Translations under genes and position numbers: made by a program
Shown here: piece after piece, positions 55,662-64,000 of the stretch
Layout of the letters: every line of letters starts with the position of its first letter
How positions within the stretch are numbered: position 1 is the stretch's first letter
From: Cristatella mucedo
Lineage: Eukaryota > Bryozoa > Phylactolaemata > Cristatellidae
Assembly: GCA_009760855.2 (NCBI GenBank)
Contig: WPIO01000021.1
Location: 1,518,501-1,582,500, forward strand
Length of the DNA: 64,000 bases
Direction of reading: 5' to 3'
The notes under the pieces: model-generated
Told to the model about the DNA's origin: nothing
The model's input: only the letters and a program-made list of their open reading frames with translations
Database searches by the model: none

Positions 55662-56460
55662 CATGGTTTTTGGTTGTCGCTGCATCAGTAGCCACAGAAG
55701 CACCAGGTGGTGCCAACGAATATGACCTACAAGTGGAAGACAGAGCCTCACCCCCAGCTGGCAGCGTCAGTTTGGCTGCTTCGGATGATGCCATAACCCG
55801 CAGTTTAAATTCGGAGCCTACTGCTGAAGATGCAGTGTATTTGTTTCCTTTGTCAGACAGGCTCAAGTATACAGACAAAAGCTCAATATCCCCTTTCACG
55901 AATGATATTGACAATACTCCCGGAAACAGCATTGAGACCGGGTCTGCAGAAGCAGGTTCTGACAAAGTTTCTGAATTTCTGGTGCAGGACCATGCTGACA
56001 ACAAGCTCAAACCTCTTGAAAGTAATTCATCAGTAGTGACCAAAAACGAAACTACATTGAGTGCAGATCCTGTCACCGAGCAAGTGCCAGTGCTAGCAAG
56101 GAAGCGTGTCAATTGCAGTTCGTGGTCTGTAGCAGGGTCACAGCCCATGAAGTCGGATTTCCGATCGGAAACTGATGCGCCCGAAGACGTCGGGCTTGCC
56201 ATCCAATCTACTGATACTATTCTAGAGTCAGCCAGTCCTACGGTGCCACCTGCCTCAGCAGCAGAGGCACGCCTGCTCATCGTTAACAACACTCAGCTTG
56301 CGACCACTTTCAAAACTACGGCCGCCGATATTTGTACGCTTCTGATTCTGTATGCACCTTGGTGCCCGTTCTGTGCACGGTTTGCACCTCACTTGAATGC
56401 TGCATCAAGAGCATTCCCCGACCTAAGGTGCATCGCTGTAAATGGAGCTAATCTAAATAG
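55662..56460 (+). CDS. TXNDC15: TXNDC15, large exon with thioredoxin domain start
   Basis: Exon bounded by acceptor ctgctttgtgtttttag and donor gtaagt. Phase 1 in, phase 2 out; 265 codons. TXNDC15 is a single-pass thioredoxin-domain protein linked in mammals to cilia and the ER. Seen: a hydrophobic WFLVVAASVA at the exon start (rest of a signal peptide), a long Ser/Thr/Glu-rich lumenal region, KRVNCSSW, an N-glycosylation site NNT, and the active-site segment YAPWCPFCARFAPH with Cys codons at 56363 and 56372. As recalled, the human protein has CRFS there, so the CxxC redox pair is kept in this animal. The start codon is in an upstream exon not found; an in-frame stop at 55640 excludes reading through. 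Confidence 0.9.
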
Positions 56461-57245
56461 GTAAGTCTTTCCTCTGTTGCTTCATTACTTCCTCGACGTC
56501 TGCCTTTGGGCTATTGGCATACTGAGCAGTTTATAGGAGCCTGGCTGTTCCTGCTGCCATCTCAGTTCTGCTTGCCCAGAGCAAGTAAACAATCCATTCT
56601 GTGCTTACACAATTTAGTAAAGTGCAATTTACTATTATTGATGTAAGCCTGATCAAAAGCAGTAGCTTTCGTTCAATCAACCAGCTTCTCCAAGTCCAAC
56701 CACCATCAGTCTCTGCAAATAATGATATGCAATCACATTCTTTCACTGGTAATATTTTTTTCTTTAATTTGCTCACATGCATATCTAACCTAAAGCTTGG
56801 TGAAGGCTCCTGAAGTGCTCTTCAAAAGAACCGAACTGGCCAGTGTTCAACAACCCTCTGGTAGGTGTGACCTACCTGTATTGAGCTCACCCACCAAAGT
56901 GCCTGTCCATCGCTGAGGCAAAAGGAGTCACCCATCAGGCCTTGCCTCATACAGGTTCATTCGTTTCTCTCATTCCTTCAAATATCGCAAATTGCATGTA
57001 GCGTATTACCTTACTTTGTGACCAGCTTTTAGCCTTCCAGTCATGAAGAGCAGGCTTTGAGCTCCCGGTGGTCACAGAACTTGGCATGCGTGAGCTGCTG
57101 ATCACAATTTCTAATCCATATCGCAGCAGAGAAAACTCATTTTCGGAAAATGAATCACGTGACAGTAAAACCCAATTTAAAAAAAAAACTTTGGTGTGAT
57201 AGCAAGTATACCGCAGACTTGCTGCACACATCCGTTTAGTATCTG

Positions 57246-57319
57246 CCCATGGAGGAAGCTGCATAGCGTTCATAATTAACCCATGTAGGAAGCTGCATAG
57301 CGTTCATAATTAACCCATG
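57246..57319. repeat. Recent 34-bp tandem duplication
   Basis: Unit cccatggaggaagctgcata... of 34 bp repeated at 57246-57279 and 57280-57313 with one G/T difference, plus six bases of a third. In the TXNDC15 intron. Confidence 0.9.
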
Positions 57320-57732
57320 CATGCTTGTGTGCACAAACCTATGGCATACTACCTTGAATTAGCTGTCGACCGAACTGGTTAATTGCTTACAGCACTGAGA
57401 ACCCCCATGCCAGCTATGAGGAGCTACGACTGCTACATTGCCTTCAGCCATAGTGGGTGCATGTGTGGATGACTTGTTAGCCACAGTGTTTGGTCGTGTG
57501 GGCGGATGTCTGGTGCCAGTTGTTAAGGGTTGCAGAAATCAACCATGCAGACACGTGAGCCAGCGCCGACTCACGGCCTGCCTCTTGACAGCTGAGTGGC
57601 AGCCTTCAGCACAGACTCAAACATGTTGTAGTAACCTGCTTCAATTGCTCAGGAGGCTTCGGTGTTCACTAGTATGACGTCCCTTATTATCTTTTCCAGC
57701 ACATCATAACTGTTTCTACTGTGATGTTGTAG

Positions 57733-57866
57733 CCTCAACTCCAAGTATGCAACCGTGGCCGTACCTAATGTAATTCTACTGCAAGGTCCAGGGAAGTTCG
57801 TCGCCAGGTTTAATTACACAGAGAAAAACCTGCAGTCATTAGTCTGGTTTATCCAGAACATCACAA
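57733..57866 (+). CDS. TXNDC15: TXNDC15, exon with second part of thioredoxin domain
   Basis: 134 bp between acceptor gtgatgttgtag and donor gtacgt. Its first base completes the Ser codon split by the previous intron. The peptide has the cis-proline segment YATVAVPNVILLQG and then FVARFNYTEKNL, an N-glycosylation site. It joins in frame to the previous exon (phase 2) and next exon (phase 1). The preceding intron, 56461-57732, is 1272 bp; the minus-strand frame 56947-57273 in it is noise. Confidence 0.93.
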
Positions 57867-57924
57867 GTACGTAACCAGGATGTTGTACTTCTTATCCCTG
57901 ATCTATACGCCCTTCGACCCTCAG

Positions 57925-58241
57925 TGGCGGGGGGGGGGGGCAGCGTGCTGGATGCGTCCTCGGGACCTTGGAGTGTGGCTGGCATGTCGATCGTTTCATC
58001 TCACACGGCTGCTGTAGATCTTACCGCGCTCGATGGCGTCGAGCCGACATCGGCCGACTACGATGGACCTCTGCCTACCCAGCCCGTACACGAACCCGAC
58101 TACTACCTGCATGCCTCGTGGTTCGTACTGGCCTTTGCTGCTGTCTACTGGGTCAGCAGCACAAGCCTCTTTGCAGCTGTCACCAACAGGGTTCAGGCTG
58201 CGACAAGGCGACAGCCGCTGCATCATCCGCACACTGACTGA
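57925..58241 (+). CDS. TXNDC15: TXNDC15, last exon with transmembrane segment
   Basis: Acceptor ttcgaccctcag; the first two bases complete an ATG Met codon, not a start. The exon opens with a 12-base G run coding for Gly residues, then a variable stretch, DYDGPLPTQPV (matching the family GPLPS segment), one transmembrane helix (WFVLAFAAVYWV) and a short basic cytoplasmic tail ending at TGA 58239-58241. ATTAAA lies just after the stop, at about 58247. The intron before it, 57867-57924, is only 58 bp. Coding exons together give about 415 residues without the first exon, longer than the human protein (about 360) mainly by the low-complexity region. Confidence 0.9.
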
Positions 58242-58626
58242 TACGATTAAATTAATTATTAAAGGTTAGCAATGACATTTTCGAGCTTTGAAAAGAACTT
58301 CGTAAGCAAGGCATGCACCAACGCCGATGTATAAGACAGCACGACTCCGTCCCTTGCTGTTGCATCAGCTGATGCAGCACAACCAGTGCGCGAGCAGCAG
58401 CACGATGAATATAACGCCGAGCTCAACCAATGATCGGCAAGAGGCCGATCTCGCACAAGCTAGAGCGAGACATTAGCTAGTGCCTAAGCTTGAGCAAGCC
58501 TCTAACGGCAAGCACACTTGACGACCTGCTAATATCATTAGCAGCATATGTATCGTCCATCTTGGTCGACGTCATGTGCATTAATACGATCGTGTCGTCG
58601 TTTTGCAGGCTCCATCGGTGCTGCCG
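58242..58626. other. Convergent intergenic spacer
   Basis: 385 bp between the stops of TXNDC15 (plus) and nardilysin (minus). It should hold both 3' UTRs; ATTAAA for TXNDC15 near 58247 and 58257. The two transcripts may overlap at their ends. Confidence 0.5.
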
Positions 58627-58962
58627 TTATTCTGCTGCCTTGGTAGAGGCCGAAGGTAGCACTTTGAGTACCTTGCTAACAGGATAGAGTGCTAGTGAAT
58701 TCTTGAACGCCACTGGGTCGGTGATGCTTTTGGGGTCTTGGCTGCCGTCGCGGTGTTCTTCCTGCATGTACTCGTACTCGTATGCTTTTTTTGCGTCTGC
58801 GCTGGCATTGGTGGCAGTGGAAAAGCTGCTGCGCTCCAGCGTCGGTGAGTCAGGCATTGGGGCAGGTGTCGATGGCCTTGACCGCTTGTTGGTATTCACC
58901 TCGTAAGGCGGGTGCCGCTGTGGTGACTTTTGACCTCGCTCGGTCTCACCAACACCAACCAC
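58627..58962 (-). CDS. NRDC: Nardilysin, last exon (C-terminus)
   Basis: 336 bp, phase 0, acceptor ttttcttgcag at 58963-58973. It starts VVGVGETERG, continuing the LSIQ of the previous exon as in the family's LSVHVVGYG. Then a Ser/Pro/Glu-rich linker, and SITDPVAFKNSLALYPVSKV, the conserved C-terminal segment (ITDIRAFTTTLNLLPYHK in human as recalled), and a short tail to the stop at 58627. Nardilysin is an M16-family zinc metallopeptidase that cleaves N-terminal to Arg in dibasic sites and enhances ectodomain shedding. These exons are from its C-terminal half, which is not catalytic; the HxxEH motif lies outside the window. Confidence 0.9.
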   Translation of the reverse strand: MVGVGETERGQKSPQRHPPYEVNTNKRSRPSTPAPMPDSPTLERSSFSTATNASADAKKAYEYEYMQEEHRDGSQDPKSITDPVAFKNSLALYPVSKVLKVLPSASTKAAE

Positions 58963-59659
58963 CTGCAAGAAAAGGCTTGGCCTGGGGTTGAACTGCAAAG
59001 AGCTGGCCGATGGAATAACAATCAGGGCATTGCAAAGCCTGCCAGCTGGGCATTCCCCGACGAAAACTAGGCAAGGAGGCCCTACACCAGGCAAGGCAGC
59101 TGCACACCAGGTGAGGAAGTGCAACTGACTGGTCTGGTATGCAGATTGATTTAACTTAAGAGCTAGGACTTGGTCGGCCAACTACTTAACCCAATCAAGC
59201 TGCACGATATGGACATGCTCACTCGGAGGTAGCTATACGAGCTAAACATGAACCCCCACAAACAATAGAAGGGGCATGGGCAGTGTCTTCAATACAATTG
59301 TTTGATTAAATGCAGTTGAGTCACACCTGCTTTGCCACTCGGTAAAACTTATTGTTGCACACACCACTTTTTGTCGAGTTGAAAGGCATGTACCTATACA
59401 CACGGTCTGGACCACGAGTACTCACACATCTCAGAGAGGCCGAAATCCGATGCCGTGGAGGCTAAAAGCAGCTTAGCTAGTCAGATATTGGCTGCTTAGC
59501 AATGGGACTGGTGGGTCTTAATTTGGGCAGCTTGGGCATGTTCCAATGGAGCAGTCGTATACGAACGTTAAAAAATGTACTAACTTCAAGGCACAAATAA
59601 CAATTTCTAACAAACCCGGTAGGTGTTAAGAGTAATATCTATAGGAGGACTTTTCTTCG

Positions 59660-59758
59660 GCCATGAGTTTCCCTTTGCAGCAAATGTAAAGCATCTAGAA
59701 AGGGATTAAGTTCTCCCAGGGCACTTTATCAAGTGTATTATTATTATTATTGTTATTA
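59660..59758 (+). mobile_element. LINE-A 3' tail only
   Basis: gagtttccctttgcagcaaatgtaaagcatctagaaagggattaagttctcccagggcactttatcaagtg followed by an ATT run with one GTT. On the strand opposite to nardilysin. Confidence 0.85.
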
Positions 59759-60054
59759 TGAGTGAACATATGCACATGAACTTCCCACGTCGTCTCATTT
59801 CTTTTTCCGATCTCAAAGATCGTGGAGTCACATTAGGTTAAACCTTGCTAAGAATGTTCGGAAAAGTTGCATGGTCAACTACTGCCAGCTTGGCCGCACA
59901 GCAAGACATCTATCCTAAAGGTAGGTATGCTGGAGGTGGCTGCACAACGATTTTTTAAAAGACTACTTAAACCAAGCTATCTCAGCCGTCTGCTACTATG
60001 GCAAAAGGTAGCAGGCACGTGGTGTGCTTACAGACGATGTAATGTATCTTCGTC

Positions 60055-60475
60055 AGTAACTCCACAAAGTCATAAAGACCATGTAGGTGTTACGCAGGAG
60101 AGTTTTGTATAGCGCACTCACAGCCTAAGCGGCTTTCGGTACACATTCGGTAGCCAACAGACTTCGTCTCACGCAACAAAGAGAAAGTGGGAAGCATATC
60201 AGAGTTACGAGAGCAGTTGAGGTAGTGAGTAGCATAGAAGTAGCAGTTCAGGACCACTGAAAAAGATGTGCCATAGTCGGCAGTTGGAGAGATGTCGTTG
60301 CGTAAGAATTGTGGAAGCGAGTTCCAGTCTAGGACCTGCAGAGCTAAAGCTTCTGTCGCCAACTGTCTTTAAGCGGAGGAATGGAACTGCTAATTTATTG
60401 TCCACACAGGACCTGAGGGCGCGAACAGGCTGAAACTGATGCAGCAGTTCAGCTAGGTACGAAACGATAACAAAT
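60055..60475 (-). mobile_element. LINE-B 3' fragment
   Basis: 3' terminus taactccacaaagtcataaag at 60058, the palindromic-looking cacagcctaagcggctttcgg, and C-terminal coding remnants (60090-60405). Same strand as nardilysin. It is 5' truncated near 60470 at cagctaggtacga. Closest relative in the window: 2697-4022. Confidence 0.85.
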
Positions 60476-60797
60476 ACAGGAGACCAACTCCTACTAGTAA
60501 TGCACTACGGTGATACAACACATTATACTAAGATTTTAATGCTATTGCACTGAGTACTCAAGTTTTTGTGCCCGCAGTAACGTAGACTTTAATGAAAAAA
60601 GTCGCACGACTAACCCAAACAGAAAATCGCATGACTGACTCAGGCAGCCACATTGGCTGCCTGAGCCAGTACCATTTGCAATGAATGAATCTACATTTTA
60701 CCCAGGTGAAAGATGATATCTGAGTAGATCAATCATCAAATTCAGATGGAAATTTCGTTTTTTTTTTAATACGGCATGGCCAAATAATTCGAAAGCA

Positions 60798-60964
60798 CCG
60801 TAGCCAAACGGCAGTGATTCAACGGCCAAGGACGGTAGATTCGGTATCATCATCCTGCACAATCAACGTTCGATGGGTGCATCCCAGGTATGGCATAAGA
60901 TCGGTGAGTGGTGGTGATAATAGCTGTTTTGCCGCTATACAAAATGAGACATAAGTCAGCTAAT
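60798..60964 (+). mobile_element. SINE-2 copy, diverged
   Basis: Head with cgttcgatgggtgc in the B-box place; the body ggtgagtggtggtgataatagctgttttgccgctatacaaaatgag and end tcagctaa match the two other SINE-2 copies. Confidence 0.6.
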
Positions 60965-61450
60965 ATATCATTAGCCCCCACATTAGCGAATTTATGCGAC
61001 AGCCAGAGGACCAAGTTTTTTGAGAGAAAAACAGAGGAACAAAAGAAGTCGGAGAATGCAGAAGGTGGAGGAGGAGCCAAGTATTTGTAACTTCCTAGCT
61101 CGATTAAGGGTGCAGTCATGCAATAGCCAATCAAATAGAAAATATAGCACGGCAGGAAGCCACCACCGAAGACAGCACCGGCAAGCCAAAGAATGCTGCT
61201 CAGCCAGCCCAAGACGGCTAGGCATGACTTATGTCGGAATATCTGCAGCTAGTACGATAAGTCAGTCGCGTGAATACTTCTGGAGCAGCCAAGCAAGGTC
61301 GGTGGGCTCGGCAGCTGAGCACATACAATTTCAGCGTGAGGTCTCTTTCGGCAGATAGTTACCTACCGGGAGAGACCTCATGCCCAAGCTCCATATTAGC
61401 TTATGAGTTAATAATGCGCAATGGAAACAGCAAAGGGCCACTATACGTAC

Positions 61451-61543
61451 CTGTATGCTGAGCTTCTTGCGACCTTCGCCAAACACGGTCGCCCTGAACC
61501 ACGACTGCAGCTCGCCCAACGTAAGCTTCTCAGCTTCTACTAT
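61451..61543 (-). CDS. NRDC: Nardilysin, third-last exon piece seen (31 codons)
   Basis: 93 bp, phase 0 to phase 0; acceptor acttctgcag, donor gtacgt. Encodes IVEAEKLTLGELQSWF followed by RATVFGEGRKKLSIQ, matching the family's IEALKSFSKSDLVNWF and GSKMLSVHV. Both borders restore the reading of neighbouring exons exactly. Confidence 0.92.
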
Positions 61544-61715
61544 CTGCAGAAGTGTGGCGCTTGCATGGCGACACGAGCAACAGCACTGCTTAAAGGCTCA
61601 CGACACCAGGTGTGTAGGCAAACGCTGCTGCAGCCACTACCACCATCACCCCCCCCCCCCCCGGCAGCCGGGTGCAGCACCCAAGCCTGAGAGGCTGATG
61701 GTCACATGCTGTCAC

Positions 61716-61923
61716 CTCACAGTCCAGACGGTCAAAGAGATAGGTTCGGTCCTGTATCTCGGTCCAGTAACGATCGGCTTCTTCGCCCATGTGGCTGTCG
61801 TCGCACTGCTTAATGGCGACAAGAGAGTTCACCTGATGCCTGAAGTCCTCATCCTTGAACGACGACAGTCGCTCGTCGAACTCGATCAGGAATTGTTCAA
61901 TCTTCTCGTCCACTTGCCGAGCG
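61716..61923 (-). CDS. NRDC: Nardilysin exon with LFDRL segment
   Basis: 208 bp; acceptor gtgatatag, donor gtgaca after a complete Glu codon. The first base completes the split Ser codon. Encodes VDEKIEQFLIEFDERLSSF, then SLVAIKQCDDSHMGEEADR and TYLFDRLDCE, all matching nardilysin in order (human VVDKKIEEFL and YLFDRLAHEI as recalled). The intron 61544-61715 is 172 bp. Confidence 0.95.
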
Positions 61924-62039
61924 CTATATCACAAAACAAGAGCACACGCCTTTTTTTGGGGGGGGGGGAGGAATAGAAGCTGCTTTAAGCAGGGCAGTGT
62001 CCTTGGAATCGACTGGCATGCAAACTCGGGGACACGCAC

Positions 62040-62176
62040 CTGAACTTCGAGGCCTGCGTTGAGACGGAGATGACAAGACCGACGACGCCAAACGTGTTCT
62101 TGTTGTTGCAGTAAACAGCGTATCCCAGCTGCTCCCGCGTGCGCAGAACGTCAAAGCACGGCTCGTCCATGACTGC
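62040..62176 (-). CDS. NRDC: Nardilysin exon with EPCFDxLRTxxxLGY motif
   Basis: 137 bp; acceptor tcaatcacag, donor gtgcgt splitting a Ser codon (phase 2). Encodes AVMDEPCFDVLRTREQLGYA and then NTFGVVGLVISVSTQASKF, a signature that separates nardilysin (STQAxKY) from insulin-degrading enzyme. The intron 61924-62039 is 116 bp and holds a G run (minus-strand C run) at 61958-61969. The preceding exon, about 60-70 residues in the family, was not found up to the window end. Confidence 0.95.
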
Positions 62177-62454
62177 CTGTGATTGAATCGAGCAGAGACT
62201 TGACAGGGTCTCTCAGCCGCTCGCAAAACGGGTACTGAAGGTTGCTACTACCACAGCAGGCAAGTGGACGGACGAGAGTACTAAGTACAGCGACGGTTGT
62301 TAGAACGTGCCAAGATCAGGACTTCATGTGCCGTCTTTTCTCTTAGCAAGTGGCCGTAACGTAGCTGCAGCAGGGTAGTTGCCAACCCCCTACCCCGACG
62401 GTGGAGGACCGTGGATAGCTCCACCAGCCGGCTTCTGCCTTGACGGGTAAATGC
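62177..62454. other. Intron of nardilysin
   Basis: No exon of the expected preceding segment was seen on the minus strand. The 117-residue minus frame 62281-62634 does not look like M16 sequence and lies partly in repeat R2. Confidence 0.4.
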
Positions 62455-63030
62455 CGAGAAAATACTGAGATGATTGGACCGACGATCGAATGTTGGTTCA
62501 GGGTACCTTTCAAAATTAACACATGTTAGGAATGGGATCCGAAGTTTTGACGAATTCCATAAGAAGAGACAGCTGATTATGCAAACAACGCCTAACCCGA
62601 AAGTAAACCTGAAGCAGCACATCGACATATACAAAAGTTAACCGATCGCAACCAAATAAGCGACACATATCCTAATTTGTCGGACCTTGGTACATCGGAG
62701 ACAAGTTTGCAGCTCGTCGAGGTGCATGCTTGTGACTTTTAAACAGCTTAATTTACAGCGTAACCGTGTGCCTTATAAATTCCATAGCTCGACCAATACT
62801 CCATGCATTAACTTTAAATTACGAAGTGAGTCAAGCTCTACATGCAAATCACTGTGGTTTATTTCTAATTTCGGTAGGATAAATATTGCTATACGTGTCC
62901 AAAATTGCAGAAAATATAGCTTCAGGACATCTGATGACATATATAGCAATACTTATTAAACCGAAATAAAAAATAAACCACTGAAGTGATGTGCAAGTAG
63001 AGCTGAACTCATATCTATAATTTCATGCTA
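62455..63030. repeat. Dispersed repeat R2, copy 2
   Basis: Diverged counterpart of 39650-40290 in the same orientation, here in or near a nardilysin intron. Shared order: gagaaaatactgagat, cgatcgaat, gggtacctttca, aacccgaaagtaaacct, ccttggtacat, gtttgcagct, tagagctgaact. Confidence 0.65.
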
Positions 63031-64000
63031 AGGTAAAAGTGCACGACGAGCACACAATCCCATCCAGCATTGCATGGGCTGCAGAGACGTCCAGGTGGTT
63101 TTGGACGAGGAACAGGCGTTTAAAGTCCTCCAGCCTCTGCAGAGGCACACCTCATAGCAGCGCCCTGTCAGTAAACGATGGGAAATACTCTGGTCTGGGC
63201 ACGACAGAAGTGTTGTGCGATGAATCCGAGTCAGTCCCAGAGCTGCTGCTGCAGCAAATTTGAAATGAGAAAGGTCACTAACTCGGAGGCAGCCTACCTA
63301 TAGAACTACACCTGAGTGGCAATGACTCAATCTCACGGCCTGACACACAACGCTATTAGGCAATCCGTATGGAGCAGGCATGATTCTCAATCTCGACAGA
63401 TGGCTGGTCATCGGGCTTCGTAAGTAATACGTTTTTAAAAAAGGTTACGTCGGTGTTAATGTGTTGCATAAAGAAGCAACGCAATCAGTTGGAGAATATC
63501 GTCTTAAAAAGCTTTCGTGTTAAGTGCTAATCAATAATAACCCGGATCGTGCCTATCTATAAATGAAATCTTACCACGAGCGACAGCTGAAAGTAAGGAT
63601 GGTGAGCTGATTTAGACTCGAAAATAGCTTGGGAGTGTACAGATTCTCAAACTAATGCCCTCAATCGTGCTCGAATGAAAAATGCTGAACACCACCATCC
63701 CATCCCCTCTGTGGTAACGACTGCTGAAGCCAGACATTAAAACGGCTTTGCCGTGATGTGTCGCCCTGTCTACTTCCTTCTGCTCCTCTCCAGCATCTTA
63801 CCCTAGCTCCCCCTGCCCTTCTCTACCAAACATCTCTTGCAGTCTCTTTTTGCTTTGCTCTCTACGCTGGTCTCTGTTTCTCTCTCTGGTATTGAAATTT
63901 ACCAGCAAGCCTACCGGTGGTGCATGTTCCCGTGACGCATGCAGCTTCATGCAACACAATCTCAGCACCAAAAGGAAGGCTTCGCCGTTGCAGCAGCTGA
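63031..64000. other. Unassigned DNA at the right edge
   Basis: Should contain nardilysin intron or further exons on the minus strand. A minus-strand open run at about 63031-63145 (RLEDFKRLFLVQNHLDVS after an acceptor-like cctctgcag) is a weak exon candidate. Nothing else recognised; CT-rich near 63780-63890. Confidence 0.35.

Larger units (their letters stand above)
58963..61450 (-). other. Last nardilysin intron, loaded with repeats
   Basis: 2488 bp with GT-AG ends. It holds a LINE-A tail (59660-59758), LINE-B (60055-60475) and SINE-2 (60798-60964), listed separately. An imperfect hairpin lies near 61340-61380 (gaggtctctttc / gagagacctc). Confidence 0.8.

Noticed and set aside
55640-55670. 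TXNDC15 starting at GTG 55652 or ATG 55663
   Set aside because: GTG is not a normal start in animal mRNA, the ATG is out of frame, and a strong splice acceptor ends at 55661.
62281-62634. 117-residue minus ORF as a nardilysin exon
   Set aside because: No M16 likeness, and much of it lies in repeat R2.

Overview
The window is nuclear DNA of an invertebrate animal: genes with introns, GT-AG splice sites, the standard genetic code, L2-type LINEs, tRNA-derived SINEs and a decayed Polinton-type element. The species cannot be named from the sequence. Only four protein genes can be supported. Nearly everything else is mobile DNA, satellite or unique non-coding DNA.

Layout. (1) 1-21 kb is AT-rich and holds a decayed virus-derived element. 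It has a type-B DNA polymerase in two pieces (1-1038 and 1860-2697), phage-fibre-like repeats on both strands, an adenain-like protease trace, and a capsid-like pseudogene at about 13.0-14.4 kb. LINEs have inserted at 1.04, 2.7 and 15.8 kb. The left end lies outside the window and the right end is unclear. (2) 21-25 kb is LINE/SINE debris running into GC-rich DNA. (3) 25.6-27.1 kb holds an intronless ELOVL6-type fatty-acid elongase (minus strand) in a CpG-rich island. (4) 27-31 kb is microsatellites and unique DNA. (5) 31.4-36.2 kb is a pile of LINE-A, LINE-B and LTR-retrotransposon fragments. (6) 36.3-42.6 kb holds two blocks of a degenerate satellite of about 170 bp in opposite orientations, broken by a LINE and other repeats. 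(7) 45-46 kb is an orphan CpG-rich island. (8) 48.4-49.2 kb is a second intronless elongase, minus strand. (9) 50-55.6 kb is SINEs, LINEs and a second copy of a repeat seen at 40.8 kb. (10) 55.66-58.24 kb has the last three exons seen of TXNDC15 (plus strand). (11) 58.63-62.18 kb has the last four exons of nardilysin (minus strand), tail to tail with TXNDC15.

Repeat families defined here by cross-comparison: LINE-A (L2-like; 3' tail ending in (ATT)n), LINE-B (a second L2/CR1-like family with a different 3' end), SINE-1 (tRNA-like head, tail homologous to the LINE-A 3' end), SINE-2 (a different tRNA-like head), R1 (about 0.7 kb) and R2 (about 0.6 kb), plus the 170-bp satellite.

The genes are unrelated in pathway: two ER fatty-acid elongases, an ER or ciliary-type thioredoxin-domain membrane protein and an M16 metallopeptidase. 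The elongases are recent-looking tandem paralogues on the same strand, 22 kb apart.
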